Assembly (NCBI RefSeq): GCF_001418015.1
Contig: NZ_LIQG01000026.1
Coordinates: forward strand, 1,054,001-1,118,000
Origin: Lacinutrix mariniflava
GTDB taxonomy: Bacteria; Bacteroidota; Bacteroidia; Flavobacteriales; Flavobacteriaceae
Length of the DNA: 64,000 nt
Direction: 5' to 3'
Shown: piece after piece, positions 16,771-25,285 of the stretch
How the letters are laid out: every line of letters starts with the position of its first letter
Numbering within the stretch: position 1 is the stretch's first letter
Notes under the pieces: model-generated
Database searches by the model: none
What the model was told of the DNA's origin: nothing
Seen by the model: the letters and a program-made list of their open reading frames with translations, nothing else
Translations under genes and position numbers: made by a program

Positions 16771-17688
16771 TTAAATTAAAATCATGTCTTTAAATTTAAC
16801 GATTGTGTTATAACCTTTGGGTTTGAAATAGTTTTCAATGTATTCCTTTTCACCTGTAACTAAAACAAAATCGCCATTCCAACCGCCAAGACTCTTAATT
16901 TTATTTTTAAAGTCTCCAAACAAACGTGTTTTTATTGGTGTCTGATTTGTTATTTTACCTATTAAACTTTCATGCTCATCAATTAAAGCATTAAAATCTT
17001 CAATAGAAGTAGAGGCAATAAGTTTAGAAGTTATAGTATTAATTTTAGAGATAATTTGATCACTGTTAGATTTATTATCTCTGTAGGTTTTTATAGAGTC
17101 ACGGCTATTTTGCTTTCGGTTTAAATGAACAAAAAACAATTGGTCTTGAAATGCTTTATTAAAAGAGACGCGTTTAACCAGAGGTTTAGAACATTCAATT
17201 TGATATACAATTGCTGAGTTGTTTTGAGCGCAAGCAATATCGTATCCGCTGCCGCCAAAAGTAGCGTTAGATAGCGCGAAAGCATCAATTTTTGCCCATT
17301 GCGCAATATTGTTTAATAGTGTAGAAGAAGATCCTAATCCCCAATCATTAGGGAATTCTAATTTAGAAGTTACTTTAAAACCATTTTTACCTTTTAAAAA
17401 ATCAGGATTAATAGTTTTGGCTGCTTTCAATATTCCTATAAGTCTTTGGCTTACTTCATTGCGAGAAATTTGCGACGAAGCAATCTTTCCATTATAAGTT
17501 GTAAACTCATCTTTAAACCAAACATTACCTTCAAAATCAATGCTTTCCCATACAAGTTTTTGATCTTTTATACTTTCTATAGTTAGTGTTTGTCCAAATT
17601 TAGTTGGTAAAGCTAAAGCTTTTGCACCATCGAGTACTACATACTCTGCTGTTAGTAATAATTTGCCATGACTATAGAAGGTTTGCAT
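16771..17688 (-). CDS. GYDIA-family GHMP kinase, mevalonate pathway
   Basis: This 305-residue small-molecule kinase belongs to the GHMP superfamily. It has the N-terminal GKLLLTAEYVVLDGAKALALP segment typical of mevalonate or phosphomevalonate kinases, the ATP loop WGLGSSSTLLNNIA (about 115-128), and the GSGYDIACA signature that names the family. A C-terminal GHMP motif follows (KSLGGWNGDFVLV). It overlaps the HMG-CoA reductase stop by one base (TAATG), so the two are co-translated. The substrate (mevalonate or its phosphate) cannot be settled from sequence; the operon partner points to isoprenoid synthesis. Confidence 0.88.
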   Translation of the reverse strand: MQTFYSHGKLLLTAEYVVLDGAKALALPTKFGQTLTIESIKDQKLVWESIDFEGNVWFKDEFTTYNGKIASSQISRNEVSQRLIGILKAAKTINPDFLKGKNGFKVTSKLEFPNDWGLGSSSTLLNNIAQWAKIDAFALSNATFGGSGYDIACAQNNSAIVYQIECSKPLVKRVSFNKAFQDQLFFVHLNRKQNSRDSIKTYRDNKSNSDQIISKINTITSKLIASTSIEDFNALIDEHESLIGKITNQTPIKTRLFGDFKNKIKSLGGWNGDFVLVTGEKEYIENYFKPKGYNTIVKFKDMILI

Positions 17689-18986
17689 TATTTTCTTAAT
17701 TTTTCAATTTCTAAAACGACAGCACTATGCGTAACTGTATTGGTTTTAAAATGATTTACAATACGCTCCTTTTCTTCGTTAGTAGCATTAAACTGGTTTA
17801 AAATATTCATTAAATGCATTTTCATATGTCCTTCTTGAATACCAGTTGTTGTAAGCGAGCGCAGAGCAGCAAAATTTTGAGCCAATCCAGCAACAGCCAC
17901 AATTTGCATTAATTCCTTCGCAGATGGCTTTCCTAATATTTCTAAAGCGACTTTAACTAAAGGATGTAATCCTGTTAATCCGCCAACCGTTCCTAATGCT
18001 AAAGGTATTTCCATCCAAAAAGTAAAAACATCATCTTCAATCTTGGCATGTGTTAAACTAGTGTATTTGCCGTTTTTTACAGCAAAAGCATGCACTCCGG
18101 CTTCAACTGCTCTAAAATCGTTTCCTGTAGCTAATACAACAGCATCAATACCGTTCATAATGCCTTTATTGTGGGTTACTGCTCTATGCGGTTCGACTTC
18201 TGCAATATTAACGGCACGAACAAATTTTTCGGCGAAAGCTTTACCACTAATGCCTTTGTCTTCTAAATCATCAACGTTACAAGATACTTCTACACGAACA
18301 AGACAATCTGGAACGTAATTAGAAAGAATACTCATTACAATTTCTATAGGAGCACTCAGGTTTTTTTCAGCTTCAGCTTTAAACGTTTTTGCAAACTGTT
18401 CTAAACATGAATTTATAAAATTTGCTCCCATAGCATCCAATGTTTCAAAGGTTGCGTGAAGCTGATAATAGTTGTCTAAATCTTCAGTTTTATTTCTTAA
18501 TTGTATATCTATAATTCCACCACCACGTTTTTCCATGTTAGCAGTAATGGCTTTTGTATCTGCAATTAATTTTGGTTTAATAGAATTGAAGTATAGCTTT
18601 AATTCTTCAAAATCACCGTCGAACATAAAATGTACTTGTCCAATTTTTGTAGTAGATAATACTTCGGCTTTAAAGCCTCCACGTTTCATCCAGAATTTAG
18701 CAGCATTACTTGCCGCAGCAACAACAGAGCTTTCTTCAATTGCCATTGGTATAGCATATGTTTTGCCGTTAATCTCAAAATTAGGAGCAACACCAAGCGG
18801 TAAATAGTAATTTGAAATAGTGTTTTCTATAAACTCATCGTGTAGCTGTTGTAGTTTGTTATCGGCATTAAAATATTGTGTGATAGTTTGCTTTGCTGCC
18901 TCAGAGTTTGATAGGTAATTAGTAACTATCCAATCTATTTTTTCAGATTTAGATAGTTTTGAGAAACCAGAAATTGTTGCGCTCAT
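17688..18986 (-). CDS. Hydroxymethylglutaryl-CoA reductase, class II type
   Basis: This enzyme interconverts HMG-CoA and mevalonate using NAD(P)H. The 432-residue length and motifs match the short, membrane-free class II form: an AIPMAIEESSVVAAASNAA segment (substrate binding, about 80-98), HNKGIMNGIDAVVLATGNDFRAVEAG (about 270-296) and GTVGGLTGLHPLVKVALEILG (about 338-358). It also has a QNFAALRSLTTTGIQEGHMKMHL tail with the late histidine. It is the upstream member of a two-gene operon with a mevalonate-type kinase, so it is probably biosynthetic even though database names often call it degradative. A divergent intergenic region of 180 bp separates it from the peptidase gene. Confidence 0.93.
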   Translation of the reverse strand: MSATISGFSKLSKSEKIDWIVTNYLSNSEAAKQTITQYFNADNKLQQLHDEFIENTISNYYLPLGVAPNFEINGKTYAIPMAIEESSVVAAASNAAKFWMKRGGFKAEVLSTTKIGQVHFMFDGDFEELKLYFNSIKPKLIADTKAITANMEKRGGGIIDIQLRNKTEDLDNYYQLHATFETLDAMGANFINSCLEQFAKTFKAEAEKNLSAPIEIVMSILSNYVPDCLVRVEVSCNVDDLEDKGISGKAFAEKFVRAVNIAEVEPHRAVTHNKGIMNGIDAVVLATGNDFRAVEAGVHAFAVKNGKYTSLTHAKIEDDVFTFWMEIPLALGTVGGLTGLHPLVKVALEILGKPSAKELMQIVAVAGLAQNFAALRSLTTTGIQEGHMKMHLMNILNQFNATNEEKERIVNHFKTNTVTHSAVVLEIEKLRK

Positions 18987-19166
18987 TTAGTGTTATTTAT
19001 AGTTGCGAAGATACTAAACGTTGGTTATTTTGTTGCAGAGTTAGATTGATGAAATTAAATTCTGAAATTTTTTGCCATTTTGAAACATGAATTAACTGTT
19101 AATAATTAGGGTTTTTTGCTTATTTTTTAGTAAACTTGACATTATTTTATTAATAAATTATTCTTA

Positions 19167-21377
19167 ATGATTTTATCTAAATATTTAGCATTTTTCTGCT
19201 TATTAGTAACTACTTTATCTACAGCGCAAAACAAATCTATAGGCCTTGAAGACATATGGTCTAATGGTACTTTTAGAACCGAAAGATTAGACGCTTTACA
19301 TTCAATGAAGAATGGTCAAGAATACTCTGTTTTAAACTTTGATAGAGAAAATGGATCGACTACAATAGATATTTACGATTATAAAACGTTACAAAAAGTT
19401 AAGACTTTAGTGAGTTCTTCTAGCTTAGAAGATATAAAGTATTTTACAGACTACACCTTTAGCGAGGATGAATCTCAAGTGCTTTTGGCTACTAATCAAG
19501 AGTCTATTTTTAGACGATCTACTTTAGCGAACTATTATGTGTTTAATACTAAAACTAATACTTTAACTTCAATTTCTAATGATAAAATTCAAGAACCAAC
19601 GTTTTCTCCAGATGGGAAAAAGGTGGCTTTTGGATTAAACAATAATTTATACGTAAAAGATTTATCTTCAGGAAAAACGACTCAGTTTACTTCAGATGGT
19701 GTAAAAAATAAAATTATTAACGGTATTACTGATTGGGTTTACGAAGAGGAATTTGGTTTTGTACGTGCATTCGAGTGGAATGCAAATAGCGATAAAATTG
19801 CTTTTATTCGTTTTGATGAAACAAATGTTCCAGAATTTTCAATGGATGTTTATGGTAAAGATTTATACCAAACACAAACTGTTTTTAAATATCCAAAAGC
19901 AGGTGAGGCTAATGCAATAGTTTCGTTACATATTCACGATTTAAAGAAGGAAAAGACTACTGAAGTAAAAGTGGATAAAGCATATAGCGATATTTATATT
20001 CCAAGAATTAAATGGTCTAATAATGCTGATGTGTTAAGTGCTCAGTATATGAATCGTCATCAAGACGAATTAGATCTGTGGTTAATTGATGCTAATAAAA
20101 ATAAAGCAGATTTAGCTGTTGCTGAAAAAGATAAAGCTTATGTTGATGTAACAGATAATTTAACGTTTTTAAAAGACAATAGTTTTATTTGGACTAGTGA
20201 AAAGGATGGTTACAATCATATATATCACTACGATAAAAAAGGGAAGCTAGTAAATCAAGTGACCAAAGGAAATTGGGAAGTCACTAATTATTATGGTTTC
20301 GATGCTAAAACAAATAATATTTATTACCAATCGGTAGAGAATGGTTCTATAAATAGAGATGTGTATTCAATTAATCTTAGGGGAACAGATAAAAAACGAT
20401 TATCAAAAACTACAGGAACTAATAATGCCGATTTTAGTGCCGATTTTACTTATTTTATTAATACTTTTTCTAGTGCAGCAACACCTCCAAAATACACATT
20501 AAATAGTGCTGTAAATGGTGATGTGGTAAAAAATATAAAGGATAACGATGTTTTAGCTAAGAAGGTTTCAGAATTCACAACTTCTCAAAAAGAGTTTACT
20601 ACTATTAATGTAAATGGTAATGATTTAAACATGTGGACGATTAAGCCTGCAAATTTTGATGCAACTAAAGAGTATCCTCTTTTTATGTTTCAATATTCTG
20701 GTCCAGGTTCTCAGCAAGTGGCAAATAAATGGAATAGCGCTAACGATTATTGGTATCAAATGTTAGCTCAAAAAGGATACATTGTTGCTTGTGTAGATGG
20801 AAGAGGAACAGGATTTAAAGGTGCTGACTTTAAAAAAGTAACACAAAAAGAATTAGGTAAATTTGAAGTTGAAGACCAAATTGAAGCAGCCAAATTATTA
20901 GGACAACGCAATTATGTAGATGCTTCAAGAATTGGTATTTGGGGATGGAGTTACGGTGGCTTTATGTCTAGTAATGCTTTATTTAAAGGTAATGATGTTT
21001 TTAAAATGGCTATTGCTGTTGCGCCAGTAACAAGTTGGAGATTTTACGATTCTATTTATACAGAACGTTACATGACAACACCTCAAGAAAATGCAAGTGG
21101 TTACGATGATAATTCACCTATAAACCATGTGGATAAATTAAAAGGTGACTTTTTATTAATTCATGGAACAGGAGACGATAATGTGCATGTGCAGAATACA
21201 ATGCGTATGGTTGAAGCCTTAATTCAAGCCGATAAACAATTTGAATGGATGATTTATCCAGACAAAAATCATGGTATTTACGGAGGTAATACAAGAAAGC
21301 ATTTATATACAAAAATGACTAATTTTATAGATCGTACTTTAGGGGATAAGATAAAGCCTACTAAAGAGGAGGAATAA
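19167..21377 (+). CDS. Dipeptidyl-peptidase IV-like S9 serine peptidase, exported
   Basis: This protease removes dipeptides from the N-termini of peptides in the periplasm or at the surface. The 736-residue protein has a signal peptide ending near STAQ (about 21) and an eight-bladed beta-propeller (about 40-490). A prolyl-oligopeptidase alpha/beta hydrolase domain completes it. The nucleophile is S595 in GWSYGG, the acid D670 in GTGDDNVH and the base H702 in NHGIYGG; the spacing of 75 and 32 residues is close to that of DPP-IV. A DWVYEEEF motif (about 190) matches the paired glutamates that hold the peptide N-terminus. Two peptide transporter genes follow, so the three look like a peptide scavenging unit. 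Confidence 0.93.
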   Translation: MILSKYLAFFCLLVTTLSTAQNKSIGLEDIWSNGTFRTERLDALHSMKNGQEYSVLNFDRENGSTTIDIYDYKTLQKVKTLVSSSSLEDIKYFTDYTFSEDESQVLLATNQESIFRRSTLANYYVFNTKTNTLTSISNDKIQEPTFSPDGKKVAFGLNNNLYVKDLSSGKTTQFTSDGVKNKIINGITDWVYEEEFGFVRAFEWNANSDKIAFIRFDETNVPEFSMDVYGKDLYQTQTVFKYPKAGEANAIVSLHIHDLKKEKTTEVKVDKAYSDIYIPRIKWSNNADVLSAQYMNRHQDELDLWLIDANKNKADLAVAEKDKAYVDVTDNLTFLKDNSFIWTSEKDGYNHIYHYDKKGKLVNQVTKGNWEVTNYYGFDAKTNNIYYQSVENGSINRDVYSINLRGTDKKRLSKTTGTNNADFSADFTYFINTFSSAATPPKYTLNSAVNGDVVKNIKDNDVLAKKVSEFTTSQKEFTTINVNGNDLNMWTIKPANFDATKEYPLFMFQYSGPGSQQVANKWNSANDYWYQMLAQKGYIVACVDGRGTGFKGADFKKVTQKELGKFEVEDQIEAAKLLGQRNYVDASRIGIWGWSYGGFMSSNALFKGNDVFKMAIAVAPVTSWRFYDSIYTERYMTTPQENASGYDDNSPINHVDKLKGDFLLIHGTGDDNVHVQNTMRMVEALIQADKQFEWMIYPDKNHGIYGGNTRKHLYTKMTNFIDRTLGDKIKPTKEEE

Positions 21378-21425
21378 AAGAGTTTAATATAAAAGGATAA
21401 TATTTACTAACTAATATAATTATAT

Positions 21426-23015
21426 ATGGAATTTAAATTTGGAGGTTCTGCAGAGAATCAAAAAACAGTTTTAGGACATCCGTCAGGATTGTTTGTGCTG
21501 TTCTTTACAGAGATGTGGGAGCGTTTTTCTTACTATGGAATGCGAGCTTTACTGGTGCTGTTTTTAGTATCAACACTAATTGATGGTGGATGGGATTGGA
21601 GTAGATCTGATGCGTTGGTTCTTTATGGTTGGTATACAGGATTAGTTTACTTAACCCCAATTATTGGAGGTTTTATTGCCGATAAATTTATGGGCTATAG
21701 AAATGCAATTGTGCTTGGAGCTCTAATTATGACTTTAGGACATGCATCAATGGCATTGGAAGGCATTACTTCTATATTTTTCTATGTAGGACTAAGTTTT
21801 TTGATTATTGGAAATGGTTTTTTTAAACCAAACATTTCAGCAATGGTCGGTCAATTATATAAATCACAAGGAAAAGAGAAAGATGGTGGTTACACTATTT
21901 TTTATATGGGAATTAATGCAGGAGCCTTTTTAGGAATTCTTTTATGTGGTTATATAGGTGAGAACATTGGTTGGCATTATGGTTTTGGACTTGCTGGAAT
22001 TTTTATGTTTTTAGGAATGCTACAATTTTATTTTACTCAAAACATTTTTGGAAAAATAGGATTATCACCAAAACAAACTGAAGATTTTGAAGATGTTATT
22101 GAACATAGTGTTGAAAAATTAGAGGATAATATAGAAGAGGTAATAGAGGAGGCTGAAAGCTCTAAAGTAGTTAGGGATAGAATGGTCGTAATTGGAGTAT
22201 TTTCTCTATTTGTTGTGTTTTTCTGGTGGGCATTTGAGCAAGCAGGTGGTTCAATGACGGTCTTTGCTGCAGATTATACAGATAGAGCTTTAGTTGGAGG
22301 TGCAGCCATGACATTTAAAATAGTTAATACTATAATAACAGTAGTTCCTATGTTAGTAATAACTTGGGTTTTAATAATGTTATTCAGGCAAACGTTTAGT
22401 AAATATGCTTTGGCTAATTTATTACTAGGTTCAAGTTTTGTAATTATTTGGGGAATTGTAATTTGGATGTTAACTCGAGAGTTTCAATCGGATGCAACTG
22501 AAGTGCCAGCATCTTGGTTTTCTGTATTAAACTCATTATTTATTATATTATTTGCACCAATGTTTTCTAAACTTTGGGAAAGTAAATTAAATCCTTCAGG
22601 ACCAGTTAAATTTGCTATTGGTTTATTTTTAGTAGGTTTAGGATTTGGAGTTTTAGCTTACGGAGCAGCAGGTATACCGGATGGTGCTAAAACAGCTTCA
22701 GTTAGTTTAATATTTTTAGTAATAGCATACTTCTTTCATACCTTAGGAGAACTTTGTGTATCACCTGTAGGTTTATCTTATGTAAGTAAACTAGCACCTG
22801 TTAAATTTGTAAGCTTAATGTTTGGTATTTGGTTTACAGCAAACTTTTTTGCAAACTTACTAGGTGGTTTTACAGGAAGTTATATCGATTCAATTTCAGA
22901 AGAATATGGCTTATCTACTTTCTTTTTAATGTTTACTATCATTCCAATTGTTGCAGCAGTAATTATGTTAGTATTAAATCCTATGCTTAAAAGGAAAATG
23001 CATGGAATACAATAA
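21426..23015 (+). CDS. POT/PTR-family proton-coupled peptide transporter 1
   Basis: This inner-membrane importer of di- and tripeptides has 529 residues and about 12-14 transmembrane helices. The ExxER motif (TEMWERFSYYGMRA, about 28-41) serves proton coupling, and GNGFFKPNISAMVG is a POT signature. A further conserved segment is GENIGWHYGFGLAGIFMFLG. A charged loop at about 215-240 (EDNIEEVIEEAES) splits the two halves. It is 48 nt behind the DPP-IV-like gene and 34 nt ahead of a close paralog. Confidence 0.93.
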   Translation: MEFKFGGSAENQKTVLGHPSGLFVLFFTEMWERFSYYGMRALLVLFLVSTLIDGGWDWSRSDALVLYGWYTGLVYLTPIIGGFIADKFMGYRNAIVLGALIMTLGHASMALEGITSIFFYVGLSFLIIGNGFFKPNISAMVGQLYKSQGKEKDGGYTIFYMGINAGAFLGILLCGYIGENIGWHYGFGLAGIFMFLGMLQFYFTQNIFGKIGLSPKQTEDFEDVIEHSVEKLEDNIEEVIEEAESSKVVRDRMVVIGVFSLFVVFFWWAFEQAGGSMTVFAADYTDRALVGGAAMTFKIVNTIITVVPMLVITWVLIMLFRQTFSKYALANLLLGSSFVIIWGIVIWMLTREFQSDATEVPASWFSVLNSLFIILFAPMFSKLWESKLNPSGPVKFAIGLFLVGLGFGVLAYGAAGIPDGAKTASVSLIFLVIAYFFHTLGELCVSPVGLSYVSKLAPVKFVSLMFGIWFTANFFANLLGGFTGSYIDSISEEYGLSTFFLMFTIIPIVAAVIMLVLNPMLKRKMHGIQ

Positions 23016-23049
23016 TAGAATTCTAAAAAACTAAATTAAAGAGATATTT

Positions 23050-24624
23050 ATGAGTACAACTAACTTTAGGTTTGAAGGTTCAGAAATGAATCGAAAATTA
23101 TTAATGGGACATCCATCAGGACTATTTGTTCTATTTTTTACAGAAATGTGGGAGCGTTTTTCATATTATGGAATGCGTGCAATTTTAGTTCTATTTTTAA
23201 CTTCTGCTATTATCGACGGTGGTTGGGCTTGGTCTAGGGAAGATGCCTTAGGCTTATATGGTACATATACAATGTTGGTTTATTTTTCTCCAATATTAGG
23301 AGGGTTATTAGCCGATAAATTTTTAGGTTATAGAAGAGCAGTTGCAATTGGAGCATTAATAATGACTTTAGGTCATGCTGCAATGGCTTTCGATACACCA
23401 TGGAGTTTATACTTAGGAATTGGACTTTTAGTAGCTGGTAATGGCTTATTCAAGCCAAATATTACTTCAATTATTAATGGTGTTTATGTAAATGCTCAAA
23501 ATAAAAAAGATGGTGCATTTACAATCTTTTATATGGGAGTAAATGCTGGTGCATTTTTGGGTATTCTTTTATGTGGATATATTGGAGAAAGTGTTGGATG
23601 GCATTTTGGTTTTGGATTAGCTGGAATATTTATGTTCTTAGGAATGATTCAATTTTGGTTGGCTCAAAAGATTTTTGGAAAAATAGGTTTGTCTCCATCT
23701 GAAACAGTAGACTACGTAGATGCTATCGCAGATGCCGATGAACAAGAATTTAAAACAGAAGTTGTTCCTGCTAAAGTGCAAAGAGACAGATATATGGTTG
23801 TAGCTATTTTGGCCTTCTTTACTATATTTTTCTGGGCAGCATTTGAGCAAGCAGGTGGTTCCATGACCATTTTTGCTTCAGATTATACGGATAGAGTTCT
23901 AGAAGGAGATTCTGCTACTATCTTTAGAATAGCAAATACATTACTAACAGTTGTGCCATTAATTATTATAACCTATGTACTGTTTCAATTATTTAAAATA
24001 ACATTTAGTAAATACAAGTTTTCTAATTTAGCATTAGGAACTAGTTTCGCTATTATTTGGGTTATTGTTATTTGGATGTTGAAAAACCAATTTTCTGAAG
24101 AATCGACTGAAATACCTGCTTCTTGGTTTGGTATTTTAAATTCATTTTATATTATCGCTTTTGCACCTTTAGTGTCGAAAATATGGGAAAGTAAATACAA
24201 TCCATCTGCAACTGTAAAGTTTGGAATTGGATTAATATTATTAGGTTTAGGATTTGGGATTTTAGCTTACGGTTCTGCATCTATACCTCAAGGAGCAAAA
24301 ACAGCTTCTGTTAGTATTATGTGGTTGATTTTAGCCTATCTTTTACATACATTAGGTGAACTATCTTTATCTCCTGTAGGTTTATCTTATGTGAGTAAAT
24401 TAGTGCCAGCAACAAAAATTGGTGTTATGTTTGGTCTTTGGTATATAGCTATAGGTTTAGGTAATAAAGCTGCTGGATCAATGGGAGGAATGATCGATAA
24501 GATTACTGCAGAATATGATATGAGTACATTCTTTTTAATATTTACTATTGTGCCTATTGTAGCAGGTTTAATATTAATGTCTCTAACACCAGTTGTAAAA
24601 AAACTTATGCACGGTGTAAAATAA
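23050..24624 (+). CDS. POT/PTR-family proton-coupled peptide transporter 2
   Basis: This 524-residue paralog of the preceding transporter is colinear and very similar throughout. Both share HPSGLFVLFFTEMWERF, GNGLFKPNI, GAFLGILLCGYIGE and the HTLGEL-S/C-(V/L)SPVGLSYVSKL block. They differ mainly at the central charged loop and the C-terminal helices. The tandem arrangement suggests a local gene duplication, with divergence perhaps giving different peptide ranges. A terminator follows at 24642. Confidence 0.93.
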   Translation: MSTTNFRFEGSEMNRKLLMGHPSGLFVLFFTEMWERFSYYGMRAILVLFLTSAIIDGGWAWSREDALGLYGTYTMLVYFSPILGGLLADKFLGYRRAVAIGALIMTLGHAAMAFDTPWSLYLGIGLLVAGNGLFKPNITSIINGVYVNAQNKKDGAFTIFYMGVNAGAFLGILLCGYIGESVGWHFGFGLAGIFMFLGMIQFWLAQKIFGKIGLSPSETVDYVDAIADADEQEFKTEVVPAKVQRDRYMVVAILAFFTIFFWAAFEQAGGSMTIFASDYTDRVLEGDSATIFRIANTLLTVVPLIIITYVLFQLFKITFSKYKFSNLALGTSFAIIWVIVIWMLKNQFSEESTEIPASWFGILNSFYIIAFAPLVSKIWESKYNPSATVKFGIGLILLGLGFGILAYGSASIPQGAKTASVSIMWLILAYLLHTLGELSLSPVGLSYVSKLVPATKIGVMFGLWYIAIGLGNKAAGSMGGMIDKITAEYDMSTFFLIFTIVPIVAGLILMSLTPVVKKLMHGVK

Positions 24625-24641
24625 TAAGTAATAAAATTTTA

Positions 24642-24676
24642 ACAAAACGTCTCAATAGAGGCGTTTTGTTTTTTTC
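24642..24676 (+). terminator. Intrinsic terminator after the peptide transporters
   Basis: ACAAAACG and CGTTTTGT pair, with extension by CT/AG around a T-G mismatch and a CAATAG loop. A T-rich run follows. It ends the peptidase-transporter unit. Confidence 0.75.
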
Positions 24677-24677
24677 G

Positions 24678-24685
24678 TAACTTTG
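24678..24685 (+). promoter_or_regulatory. -7 promoter element (TAnnTTTG type) of the thioredoxin-like gene
   Basis: TAACTTTG fits the Bacteroidota -7 consensus TAnnTTTG and lies 42 nt before the ATG at 24727. A well-spaced TTG at -33 is not obvious, so the call rests on the -7 box alone. Confidence 0.4.
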
Positions 24686-24726
24686 GAATACTATTTGCGA
24701 CTATATAAAAAATATAAATTAGTAAA

Positions 24727-25272
24727 ATGAAAAAATACATTATTATAGCATTGTTTACGGTTTTTGCAACTGCTACTATATCGGCACAAGAAATTAATTG
24801 GATAACACTTGAAGAGGCTGTAGAGCTTCAAAAGGAAAATCCAAAAAAAATAATGATGGATATGTACACCTCTTGGTGTGGCCCTTGTAAGATGTTAGAT
24901 AGGAATACATTTGCTAATAAAGACGTTGCTAAATACGTAAGTGATAATTTTTATGCTGTAAAGTTCGATGCCGAAGGTAATGATGTGGTAAAGTTTAAAG
25001 ACAAAACATTTGCTAATCCAGGTTATGATCCTGCAAAAGCAAAACGTAGAAATTCAGGACATGAATTAGCACGTTTTTTTAGTATTCGCTCTTATCCAAC
25101 TATTTTATTTTTAGATGAAAAAGCAGAGTTTATAGCGCCCATTATTGGTTATAAAAAACCACAACAGTTAGAGTTGTATTTGAAAATGTTTAAGAAAAAT
25201 GAACATACAGGTATGGATACTCAAGCAAAATTTAATGAGTATTTTAAAAACTTTAAGCCAGAATTTAAATAG
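24727..25272 (+). CDS. Exported thioredoxin-fold protein with CGPC active site
   Basis: This 181-residue protein has a signal peptide ending near ISAQ (about 21) and one thioredoxin domain. The redox motif is YTSWCGPCKML (about 48-58), and the cis-proline segment is IRSYPTILF (about 123-131). An insertion between them (FKDKTFANPGYDPAKAKRRNSGHELARFF) is longer than in plain thioredoxin, as in DUF255/thioredoxin_7-like proteins. It probably acts as a periplasmic disulfide reductase. Its terminator lies inside the 3' end of the convergent comEC gene. Confidence 0.85.
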   Translation: MKKYIIIALFTVFATATISAQEINWITLEEAVELQKENPKKIMMDMYTSWCGPCKMLDRNTFANKDVAKYVSDNFYAVKFDAEGNDVVKFKDKTFANPGYDPAKAKRRNSGHELARFFSIRSYPTILFLDEKAEFIAPIIGYKKPQQLELYLKMFKKNEHTGMDTQAKFNEYFKNFKPEFK

Positions 25273-25285
25273 AGGTAATCTAAAG

